Assembly (NCBI RefSeq): GCF_900601905.1
Contig: NZ_UWFA01000131.1
Span: 62,001-126,000 of the forward strand
Direction: 5' to 3'
Origin: Pseudomonas viridiflava
GTDB lineage: Bacteria > Pseudomonadota > Gammaproteobacteria > Pseudomonadales > Pseudomonadaceae
Length of the DNA stretch: 64,000 nt
Below the pieces are notes generated by a model. The model was given only the letters and a program-made list of their open reading frames with translations, was not told the origin of the DNA and did no database searches. A program made the translations under genes and the position numbers. This document shows, piece after piece, positions 20,055 to 27,348 of this stretch (position 1 is its first letter; the number at the start of each line of letters is the position of its first letter).

Positions 20055-20831
20055 CTACCAATAATTCTCCACCACGACCTGCCCCGGTCGACGGGTCAGG
20101 TTGAGGTTCATCTCGCGGGCCTTGAGCAACGCGCGGGTGTCTTCGATCATTTGCGGATTGCCGCAGATCATCACGCGTGAGTGTTCAGGGCTGAGCGCCA
20201 GGCCCACGGTTTTTTCCAGTTCACCGTTCTCGATCAGATCCGTGATGCGCCCGTTCAAGGCTCCAGGGATTTGCTCGCGGGTCACTACCGGCACGTAGAT
20301 CAATTTGTCGGCGTACTCCGCCAGATAGTCTCGCTCAGTCAACCCGGCGATCAGCTCTTGATAAGCCAGCTCCTTCGATTCTCGGGCGCTGTACACCAGC
20401 ACAATGCGCTCGAACTTCTCCCACACCTCGAAATCCTGAAGGATCGACAGAAACGGCGCGACACCTGTGCCGGTGGACAACAGCCACAAATCACGGCCAT
20501 CGACAAACCTGTCCGCCGTCAGATAGCCGGTAGCGAGTTTCTCGATCAGCAGCGTGTCGCCTTCACGCAGGCGGCTCAGCTCGCTGGTGAACTCGCCGTC
20601 GGGTACGACAATCGAGAAGAACTCCAGAAACTCGTCGTGAGGCGACGAGACCATGGAATAGGCGCGCCAGACGATGCTGCCGTCTGCCTTGGTCACGCCC
20701 AGGCGAGCAAATTGCCCGGCGGTGAATCGAAAGCCTGCATCGCGGGTGGTACGCAAGGTGAACAGGCTCGGGGTCAGCGGCGTTACGTCGAGCAGCGTCT
20801 GGCGGGTGTATTTTTCTGCGCTGGCGGTCAT
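20055..20831 (-). CDS. fpr: Ferredoxin-NADP(+) reductase
   Basis: 258 residues. FAD-binding FNR domain with RAYSMVSSP (about 50-58), NADPH-binding LLSTGTGVAPFLSIL (about 108-122), and the C-terminal CGNPQMIEDT and VVVENYW. The length and the ending match bacterial subclass I reductases such as P. aeruginosa FprA. It passes electrons between NADPH and ferredoxin or flavodoxin and is linked to oxidative stress. I used the ATG at 20831, about 10 bp downstream of AGGAGG; the upstream in-frame ATG would overlap that ribosome-binding site. Confidence 0.95.
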   Translation of the reverse strand: MTASAEKYTRQTLLDVTPLTPSLFTLRTTRDAGFRFTAGQFARLGVTKADGSIVWRAYSMVSSPHDEFLEFFSIVVPDGEFTSELSRLREGDTLLIEKLATGYLTADRFVDGRDLWLLSTGTGVAPFLSILQDFEVWEKFERIVLVYSARESKELAYQELIAGLTERDYLAEYADKLIYVPVVTREQIPGALNGRITDLIENGELEKTVGLALSPEHSRVMICGNPQMIEDTRALLKAREMNLNLTRRPGQVVVENYW

Positions 20832-21213
20832 GGTCGATCCGGCCTCCTGCAAATGAAAACAGGGTGCCAGTGTCCCGCAAAGCGCGCCGGATAAACACCG
20901 CGGGTTTGTAGTGGTATCGATTTCCGAGACCGCCGTTTTCCCACACCTGTCAGGCAGGCATTGTCACACCGCTCCGGTTAGACCATTTCTCTATTGAGCG
21001 TATAGCCGCACATCAAGCCGTATTCGCCGTAGCCCCCGGCGAGCCCCGATCCATGGCGTTGCGGCTGAATCGCCAGTGCTCCAGGGAACTGAACGCAGCA
21101 TTCCACTGGTCCGCCAGGTCATTCATGGGGGATTTGCACGGCAGGATTATTCCTAAACTCAAACAGCGTCATCAGGAAATGGACTAAAAATCGTAGAGCA
21201 GCAAGGAGGCACT
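20832..21213. other. Divergent region between fpr and the short LuxR-type gene
   Basis: About 380 bp without a convincing gene. The fpr promoter must lie at the left side. At the right, AGCAAGGAGG provides a strong ribosome-binding site for the next gene. A 37-codon minus-strand ORF (21126-21013) has no visible Shine-Dalgarno and was not called. Confidence 0.4.
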
Positions 21214-21450
21214 ATGGGGTCGGTTTCATTGGAAAATTTAAGGCGATACTCCCGTCAGCAGCCACTCACCACGCGCGAGATCGAAATACTGAAATGGAGT
21301 GCTGAGGGTAAAACAGCGGCGGATATCGCCATCATTTTGAGTATGAAAGAACGCACCGTTCATTTTCACGTAGCCAACGCGATCCAGAAAATGGGCGCCT
21401 GCAACAAGATGTCCGCCGTGGTCCAGGCGGCCTTGAGCGGTATGTTTTAA
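21214..21450 (+). CDS. LuxR-type HTH-only transcriptional regulator
   Basis: 78 residues, consisting of little more than a GerE/LuxR helix-turn-helix: LTTREIEILKWSAEGKTAAD, ERTVHFHVANAIQKM, then AVVQAALSG. The sequence closely resembles the C-terminal domain of acyl-homoserine-lactone LuxR proteins, yet the ligand-binding domain is absent. AAGGAGG lies 6 bp before the ATG, so the short form seems to be a real gene. It may be a ligand-independent regulator or an interfering DNA-binding fragment. The targets are unknown. Confidence 0.85.
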   Translation: MGSVSLENLRRYSRQQPLTTREIEILKWSAEGKTAADIAIILSMKERTVHFHVANAIQKMGACNKMSAVVQAALSGMF

Positions 21451-21579
21451 GCCTGCGGCAGAGGTTGGGGAAACGAAGGAGTGCCAATTGGCAAAAAGCA
21501 CGTAAAATCACCGCCTTCAGAAAGCCCGCCTTCTTGGGTGCTGGTGATAAACCGTCGATTGCCCAGAGTCTCCCCGCCC

Positions 21580-22704
21580 ATGCCGCTGCTTGATACGCCG
21601 TTCGCCCAGCTTGATCTCATTCGCCAACCGGACCAGCAGGACGAACCCCTGCAGGCGTTCGACGCTGCCGATGAATATTTGCTCAACCACGTCGCCGAGC
21701 ATGGCCTGACGCTGCACAGCAAAGTTCTGGTGCTCAACGACAGCTTTGGCGCACTGGCCGCCAGCATGGCTCAGCATGCGACGGTGACCAGCAGCACCGA
21801 CTCGTTCCTGGCTACCCAGGGCTTGCAGAAAAACCTGGTACGCAACGGCATGGCCTATGACGCGGTGACGCTGATACCGGCCAGCGAGGCGCTGGTCGGA
21901 CCGTTCGACTGGGTGCTGATCCGCGTCCCAAAAACCCTGGCACTGCTGGAAGAACAACTGATCCGTCTGCAAGGCCAATTGGCACCCGACGCTCGCGTGG
22001 TGGCCGCCGCCATGGTCAAGCACTTGCCAAGGTCGGCGGGCGAGCTGCTGGAAGAGTATGTCGGGCCGGTCAGCGCTTCACTGGCCGTCAAGAAAGCCCG
22101 GCTGTTGTTCGCTACGCCACAGCCAAAGGAACGTGTCCCTTCGCCCTACCCGACCCGCTATACACTCGACGAGCCAGTGATTGAATTGCTCAACCATGCC
22201 AACGTGTTCTGTCGCGAAGGGCTGGACATCGGCACCCGGGCGTTTCTGCCACATCTGCCGAAAAACCTCGGCTCGGCGCGCGTAGCAGACCTTGGCTGCG
22301 GCAATGGCGTATTGGCCATCGCCAGCGCCCTGAGCAACCCCCAGGCGCATTACACCCTGGTCGACGAGTCGTACATGGCGGTGCAGTCGGCTGCGCAGAA
22401 TTGGCAACTGGCGCTTGGTGATCGCGACGTGGTGCTACGTGCTGACGACGGCCTGGCGGCTCAGGAAGCGGACTCGCTGGACGTGGTGCTGTGCAATCCA
22501 CCATTCCACCAGCAACAGGTGGTGGGCGATTTCCTCGCCTGGCGCATGTTTCAGCAAGCCCGCAATGCGCTGGTTGCGGGCGGCGCGCTGTATGTGGTCG
22601 GCAATCGGCACCTGGGTTATCACACCAAGCTGGCTCGCCTGTTCCGGGGTGTCGAGCAAGTGGCGGCGACGCCCAAGTTTGTGATCCTCAAGGCGCGCAA
22701 GTAA
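21580..22704 (+). CDS. rlmG: 23S rRNA (guanine1835-N2)-methyltransferase RlmG
   Basis: 374 residues. Duplicated methyltransferase fold: a degenerate N-terminal half (about 1-190) and a catalytic C-terminal half with the SAM motif VADLGCGNGVLAIAS and the N2-guanine motif CNPPFHQ, then VVGNRHLGYHTKL and KFVILKARK. The pattern fits RlmG better than RsmC. SAM-dependent, cytoplasmic. The ATG at 21580 was chosen; the upstream in-frame extension is low-complexity and not family-like. Confidence 0.9.
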   Translation: MPLLDTPFAQLDLIRQPDQQDEPLQAFDAADEYLLNHVAEHGLTLHSKVLVLNDSFGALAASMAQHATVTSSTDSFLATQGLQKNLVRNGMAYDAVTLIPASEALVGPFDWVLIRVPKTLALLEEQLIRLQGQLAPDARVVAAAMVKHLPRSAGELLEEYVGPVSASLAVKKARLLFATPQPKERVPSPYPTRYTLDEPVIELLNHANVFCREGLDIGTRAFLPHLPKNLGSARVADLGCGNGVLAIASALSNPQAHYTLVDESYMAVQSAAQNWQLALGDRDVVLRADDGLAAQEADSLDVVLCNPPFHQQQVVGDFLAWRMFQQARNALVAGGALYVVGNRHLGYHTKLARLFRGVEQVAATPKFVILKARK

Positions 22705-22719
22705 CAAGCACCGAACCCG

Positions 22720-22806
22720 GTTGGAGCGAGGCTTGCCAGCGAAAGGGCTGGATGCAATTCACTGTTGATCGCGTCCAGCCTTATCGCGGGCAAGCCTGGC
22801 CCCACA
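22720..22806. repeat. REP pair between rlmG and the cio operon end
   Basis: GTTGGAGCGAGGCTTGCCAG to GGCAAGCCTGGCCCCACA, inverted, with one divergent arm. Confidence 0.8.
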
Positions 22807-22818
22807 AGGGATGTGCAT

Positions 22819-22989
22819 TCAGTGGGTGGTCAGACCCGCAGCGTTCATGAACAGCTTCAACAAGCTGGCAACCACGAACAGCGCCAGAACACTTGCCGCC
22901 CAGATGCCCGCCAACCAAGCCAGTCGCTGCCACAGCGGCTTCTTCATCGCCGGGTCTTGCTCATCATGAAAAGATTCGTTGCCAGACAT
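22819..22989 (-). CDS. DUF2474 small membrane protein of cyanide-insensitive oxidase operon
   Basis: 56 residues. A polar N-terminus is followed by KKPLWQRLAWLAGIWAASVL, the start of one membrane helix (about 20-45). DUF2474 proteins are CydX-like accessory subunits found after cioB. The ATG at 22989 follows GAGAGGAG. An internal Met (MKKPLW) is an alternative start giving 42 residues. It lies about 20 bp after cioB. Confidence 0.85.
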   Translation of the reverse strand: MSGNESFHDEQDPAMKKPLWQRLAWLAGIWAASVLALFVVASLLKLFMNAAGLTTH

Positions 22990-23008
22990 CGCCAATCTCC
23001 TCTCGCTA

Positions 23009-24016
23009 CTAGTGGTAACCGTCTTCATGAGTCACCTTGCCGCGGAATACGTAGTAGCTCCAGAAGGTGTAACCCAGGATGAACGGGATGATGAACAGCG
23101 TCCCCACCAGCATGAAGCCCTGGCTCTGCGGGGGTGAAGCGGCGTCCCAGATGGAAATCGACGGCGGCACGATGTTTGGCCACAAGCTGATACCCAATCC
23201 GCTGTAGCCCAGGAAGATCAGCAACAGCGTGAGCAGGAACGGCGTGTAATTGGCATAGCGCGCCACAGCCTTGAACAGGCCGTACATGGTCACCAGCACG
23301 AGAATCGGCACCGGCAGGAACCAGAACAGATTCGGCAACGTGAACCAGCGAGTGGCGATGTCCGGATGAGCCAGCGGCGTCCACAGGCTGACCACGCCCA
23401 TCACCACCAGCACGGCGATAGCCAATGGTCGGGCCAGGTCGTGCATGGCTTTTTGCAGTGCCCCTTCGGTCTTCATGATCAGCCAGGTGCAACCGAGCAG
23501 CGCATACGCAGCAATCAGCGCCAGGCCACAGAACAGGCTGAAGGGCGTGAGCCAGTCGAGCCCGCCCCCGGCAAACTGGCGATTAACCACCGGGATGCCG
23601 TCAATGAAAGCACCCAGCGCGACACCCTGGAAGAAGGTCGCCGCCAGCGAGCCGCCGATAAAGGCCTTGTCCCACAGATGGCGTTTTTCTTCGGTGGCCT
23701 TGAAGCGGAACTCGAATGCCACGCCCCGGAAGATCAGGCCCATGAGCATCAGGATCAGCGGCAGGTACAACGCCGACAGCACGACCGAATAAGCCAGCGG
23801 GAAGGCCCCGAACAGACCGGCGCCGCCCAGCACCAGCCAGGTCTCGTTACCGTCCCAGACCGGTGCGACAGTGTTCATCATGACGTCACGGTCGCCACTG
23901 TCTTTCATGAACGGGAAGAGAATCCCGATGCCCAGATCGAAGCCGTCCATCACCACGTACATCATGATGCCGAAGATGATAATCACGGCCCAGATAAGCG
24001 GAAGATCAATACCCAT
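23009..24016 (-). CDS. cioB: Cyanide-insensitive quinol oxidase subunit II (CydB/CioB)
   Basis: 335 residues, eight to nine predicted helices, with the CydB start MGIDLPLIWAVIIIFGIMMY, then DGFDLGIGILFPF and APVWDGNETWLVLGG. Membrane subunit of bd-type oxidase that reduces oxygen with quinol. It begins 4 bp after cioA and is presumably translationally coupled. The length is shorter than E. coli CydB, as is usual for Cio types. Confidence 0.95.
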   Translation of the reverse strand: MGIDLPLIWAVIIIFGIMMYVVMDGFDLGIGILFPFMKDSGDRDVMMNTVAPVWDGNETWLVLGGAGLFGAFPLAYSVVLSALYLPLILMLMGLIFRGVAFEFRFKATEEKRHLWDKAFIGGSLAATFFQGVALGAFIDGIPVVNRQFAGGGLDWLTPFSLFCGLALIAAYALLGCTWLIMKTEGALQKAMHDLARPLAIAVLVVMGVVSLWTPLAHPDIATRWFTLPNLFWFLPVPILVLVTMYGLFKAVARYANYTPFLLTLLLIFLGYSGLGISLWPNIVPPSISIWDAASPPQSQGFMLVGTLFIIPFILGYTFWSYYVFRGKVTHEDGYH

Positions 24017-24019
24017 GGC

Positions 24020-25459
24020 TCAGTTCCCCTTACCCAGACTGTCGAGATTGTCGCCGTCTTCCGTGCCTTCAACGGCAGCAGAAAGTGGGCGCGCCGGTGT
24101 GCGTTTCTGACCCGGACCGCCGTGAGGCGTGTGTTCCACGTAGGCTTTAGGGCCTTTGCGCACCAGACGCATCATGTAACCCAGGCCTGCGCCGAACAGC
24201 AGGAAGTACACCACCACGAAAAGCACCAGGGTGATGCTCATCTGCGCGACGCTGTGTCCGGAGGAAGCATCGGAGGTGCGCATCAAGCCGTAGACCACCC
24301 ACGGCTGACGACCGATTTCAGTGGTGAACCAGCCTGCCAGGATTGCGATCAGACCCGATGGTCCCATCCACAAGGCCAGGTAGAGGAACGCTCGGGATTG
24401 GTAAAGCGTGCCGCGCTTGCGCAGCCACAGACTCCACAGCCCCGTGAAGATCATCAGGAAACCAAGGCCGACCATGACCCGGAACGACCAGAACACGATG
24501 GTCGAATTCGGACGGTCTTCGGGTTTGAATTCCTTGAGCGCCGGGACCTGCTTGTCCAGGCTGTGTGTCAGGATCAGGCTGCCCAGATAAGGAATTTCCA
24601 CCGCGTATTTGGTGCGTTCCTCTTTCATGTCCGGCAGGCCGAACAGGATCAGCGGCGTGGGCTCATCGCCATGATTTTCCCAGTGGCCTTCAATGGCCGC
24701 GATTTTCGCGGGCTGATGCTTGAGCGTGTTCAGACCGTGGAAGTCGCCGATGACCGCCTGTACCGGCGCGACCAGCAGTGCCATCCACATCGCCATCGAC
24801 AGCATCTTGCGCACCGCTGGCGTGTCACGACCGCGCAGCAGGTGCCAGGCCGCAGACGAGCCGACGAAGAACGCAGTGGCGACGAATGCCGCTACCGACA
24901 TGTGCGCCAGGCGGTACGGGAAGGAGGGGTTGAACACCACGGCGAACCAGTCGGTCGGGATAACCCGGCCGTCGATGATTTCAAAGCCCTGGGGGGTCTG
25001 CATCCAGCTGTTCGACGACAGAATCCAGAAGGTCGAGATCAGGGTGCCGATGGCGACCATGACCGTCGAGAAGAAGTGCAGATTGCGACCGACGCGGTTC
25101 CAGCCGAACAGCATCACGCCCAGAAAACCTGCTTCGAGGAAGAACGCGGTCAGCACTTCATAGGTCAGCAGCGGCCCGGTGACGGCTCCGGCAAAGTCCG
25201 AGAAGCGGCTCCAGTTGGTGCCAAACTGGTACGCCATGACCAGCCCTGACACCACACCCATGCCGAAGTTGACGGCAAAAATCTTCGACCAGAAGTGGTA
25301 AAGGTCACGGTAAACGTTGTCATGGGTCTTCAGCCACAGGCCTTCGAGCACAGCCAGGTAACTTGCCAGACCGATGGTGATGGCAGGAAACAGAATGTGG
25401 AACGAAATGGTAAATGCGAACTGAATTCGGGCGAGCTCAAGTGCGTCCAAACCGAACAT
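24020..25459 (-). CDS. cioA: Cyanide-insensitive quinol oxidase subunit I (CydA/CioA)
   Basis: 479 residues. Conserved bd-oxidase elements include RIQFAFTISFHILFPAITIG (heme ligand His), FGMGVVSGLVMAYQFGTNW and GWFTTEIGRQPWVVYG. The Q-loop after DFHGLN is short, the hallmark of the CioA branch, which resists cyanide. The ATG at 25459 follows AGAGGAAG; an upstream in-frame extension is rejected. With cioB and DUF2474 it forms one operon. Regulation by low-oxygen or redox systems is known in pseudomonads, and a dyad lies upstream (25539-25558). Confidence 0.95.
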   Translation of the reverse strand: MFGLDALELARIQFAFTISFHILFPAITIGLASYLAVLEGLWLKTHDNVYRDLYHFWSKIFAVNFGMGVVSGLVMAYQFGTNWSRFSDFAGAVTGPLLTYEVLTAFFLEAGFLGVMLFGWNRVGRNLHFFSTVMVAIGTLISTFWILSSNSWMQTPQGFEIIDGRVIPTDWFAVVFNPSFPYRLAHMSVAAFVATAFFVGSSAAWHLLRGRDTPAVRKMLSMAMWMALLVAPVQAVIGDFHGLNTLKHQPAKIAAIEGHWENHGDEPTPLILFGLPDMKEERTKYAVEIPYLGSLILTHSLDKQVPALKEFKPEDRPNSTIVFWSFRVMVGLGFLMIFTGLWSLWLRKRGTLYQSRAFLYLALWMGPSGLIAILAGWFTTEIGRQPWVVYGLMRTSDASSGHSVAQMSITLVLFVVVYFLLFGAGLGYMMRLVRKGPKAYVEHTPHGGPGQKRTPARPLSAAVEGTEDGDNLDSLGKGN

Positions 25460-25538
25460 AGGTCTTCCTCTATCAGGTGATACGGCCGATGACCCGAGGC
25501 CAGCAGCCACTGCCCCTCAGGTTTATGAGCCTTGCGCC

Positions 25539-25558
25539 ACAAGATTGTTCGATCTTGT
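25539..25558 (-). promoter_or_regulatory. Perfect dyad upstream of cioA
   Basis: ACAAGAT-TGTTCG-ATCTTGT, 7-bp arms with a 6-nt spacer, 80 bp before the cioA start. A plausible regulator site; it is not an exact ANR/FNR box (TTGAT-N4-ATCAA). Confidence 0.5.
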
Positions 25559-25690
25559 TTCGCGTCTCGGGGAGTCCGTCAAGCCGCCTGGCGTTTCTTA
25601 TGCCTCGCGGGCATTGACGCAGATCAACTGACTGTCAAAGAGTAGTCCCATTTGGGCGTGTAGAACCTGTGGTCTTTTGTCGCGTGACGA

Positions 25691-25713
25691 GTTGCCTCAG
25701 GGCAACGCTTTTT
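25691..25713 (+). terminator. Orphan terminator-like hairpin
   Basis: GTTGCC-TCAG-GGCAAC followed by GCTTTTT. No plus-strand gene precedes it, so it may end a small RNA or a leader. Confidence 0.45.
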
Positions 25714-25740
25714 GATGAAAGGTCCGTGAACGGTATCTCT

Positions 25741-25832
25741 CGTGGGACCGGCTTGAGCCGGGAAGGAGCCATTAACTCCACTGCCTATGCAACGTTGAAA
25801 TACTGCTTTCCCGGCAAAAGGCAGTCCCACAG
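25741..25832. repeat. REP-like pair of the GTGGGACCGGCTT.AGCCGGGA family
   Basis: CGTGGGACCGGCTTGAGCCG on the left and a divergent CTTTCCCGGCAAAAGGCAGT..CCCACAG on the right. Confidence 0.75.
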
Positions 25833-25964
25833 TTCGATGCCTCCGATGGACGACGCTGATAAACATACAAAAGCATCATTTCCTGACAGCCCTTTCATGC
25901 AATGCGTTGTTACAAACTGCTAATCTGAGCGCCCCACTCCGCTCGGCTGCCGCTGCCGCTGCTT

Positions 25965-27212
25965 ATGTCGACTCAAGCACCTGTGTTGTTGCGCCATCAT
26001 CGGCCGTTCGTCGCGTTCTGGTTTGCGCGGATTTTTACCGCCAGCGGTTTCCAGATGCTGACGGTGGCCATTGGCTGGAATCTCTACCAATTGACCGGCA
26101 ACGTGCTGGACCTCGGCCTGGTCGGGCTGGTGGAATTCGCACCTCGCGTGCTGTTCATGCTGCACACCGGGCATGTAGCTGACCGCTATGATCGGCGCAA
26201 GGTCGCGGCCATTTGCCAGACCGCCCAGGCCTGCATCGCACTGGCGCTGTTTATCGGCAGCAGCACTGACAGCGTCACACGGGAGATGATTTTCATCCTG
26301 GCCTTTGCATTGGGCGCTTCGCGTTCATTCGAGATGCCGTCCACCCAAGCGTTGCTGCCCAGCATCGTGCCCCCGGCGCTGTTCCCTCGCGCCGTGGCGG
26401 CTGCGCAGTCGGCGCAACAATCGGCAACCATCGTGGCTCCGGCGCTGGGCGGCTTCCTTTATGCGTTCGGCAGCAGCTGGGTGTATGGGCCGACCGTGCT
26501 GCTGTACGTGATTGCCTGCACGCTAATGCTCAGCCTGCCCGCCAAGCAAACGCCGCTTAACAAAGCCAAGGCCACCTTGCACTCACTGCTGGCCGGGATT
26601 CGCTTCATCCGCAGTCGCCCGGATGTGCTGGGCGCCATCTCGCTGGACCTGTTCGCCGTGTTGCTGGGCGGTGCCACTGCGTTGCTGCCGGTTTTCGCCA
26701 AGGACATCCTGCTCACCGGCCCGTGGGGCCTGGGCATGCTGCGCTCGGCACCCGCAGTCGGCGCATTGGCCATGTCGTTATGGCTGGCGCATTTCAACGT
26801 GGAACGGCATGTAGGCCGGGTGATGTTTACCGCCGTCGGGGTGTTTGGCGTGGCGACCATCGCCTTCGGCCTGTCGACCTCGTTCTGGTTTTCCATAGCG
26901 GTGCTGGTGGTGCTCGGCGCAGCTGACATGATCAGCATGGTGATCCGGGCTTCGTTCGTGCAACTGGAAACCCCCGACGAAATGCGCGGACGAGTCAGCG
27001 CCGTCAACGGGCTGTTCATTGGCGCTTCGAACCAATTAGGGGAGTTTGAATCAGGCCTTACCGCGCACTGGTTCGGCGTGGTTCCGGCGGTGGTCATGGG
27101 CGGCGTGGGCACCCTGGCGGTGACCGGCATCTGGATCAAGCTGTTCCCGACCCTGGCCAACCGCGATCGCATGCGCGATGTGGTGGCCGAGGCGAATGAG
27201 GTGAAGGTTTAA
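25965..27212 (+). CDS. MFS transporter (MFS_3/EntS-like exporter)
   Basis: 415 residues, about 12 helices. The cytoplasmic loop after helix 2 reads GHVADRYDRRKV, the MFS signature A motif. The similarity type (SFEMPSTQALLPSIVPP, MRGRVSAVNGLFIGASNQLGEF) is that of the enterobactin-exporter-like MFS_3 group, which export siderophores or drugs; the substrate is not predictable. It is divergent from cioA and shows no operon partner. Confidence 0.85.
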   Translation: MSTQAPVLLRHHRPFVAFWFARIFTASGFQMLTVAIGWNLYQLTGNVLDLGLVGLVEFAPRVLFMLHTGHVADRYDRRKVAAICQTAQACIALALFIGSSTDSVTREMIFILAFALGASRSFEMPSTQALLPSIVPPALFPRAVAAAQSAQQSATIVAPALGGFLYAFGSSWVYGPTVLLYVIACTLMLSLPAKQTPLNKAKATLHSLLAGIRFIRSRPDVLGAISLDLFAVLLGGATALLPVFAKDILLTGPWGLGMLRSAPAVGALAMSLWLAHFNVERHVGRVMFTAVGVFGVATIAFGLSTSFWFSIAVLVVLGAADMISMVIRASFVQLETPDEMRGRVSAVNGLFIGASNQLGEFESGLTAHWFGVVPAVVMGGVGTLAVTGIWIKLFPTLANRDRMRDVVAEANEVKV

Positions 27213-27239
27213 GCACTCCTGATGGGATTGACCCCATAC

Positions 27240-27333
27240 CTGTGGGAGCGAGCTTGCTCGCGAAGGGGCCTGTACACCAGACCCATAGTTGGGGCCTGAT
27301 GAATAGTCTTCGCAAGCAAGCTTGCTCCCACAG
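27240..27333. repeat. REP pair between two convergent genes
   Basis: CTGTGGGAGCGAGCTTGCTC to AGCAAGCTTGCTCCCACAG, inverted, between the MFS and oxidoreductase stops. Confidence 0.88.
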
Positions 27334-27348
27334 AGAACCAATCCAGGC

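Larger units (their letters stand above)
25460..25964. other. 505-bp divergent region upstream of cioA
   Basis: Holds a 20-bp dyad near cioA, a small dyad ATGCC-TCGCG-GGCAT (25600-25614), a terminator-like hairpin (25691-25713) and a REP pair (25741-25832). I see no convincing protein gene; a 84-codon plus-strand ORF at 25669 overlaps the hairpin and REP. Confidence 0.5.

Noticed and set aside
21013..21126. 37-codon minus-strand ORF between fpr and the LuxR-type gene
   Set aside because: No Shine-Dalgarno and no recognisable sequence; could equally be chance.
23366..25249. 627-codon plus-strand ORF opposite cioAB
   Set aside because: Antisense of membrane protein genes. The His/Gln/Arg-rich composition is typical of such shadows.
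25669..25923. 84-codon plus-strand ORF upstream of the MFS gene
   Set aside because: It overlaps a terminator-like hairpin and a REP pair and has no ribosome-binding site of note.
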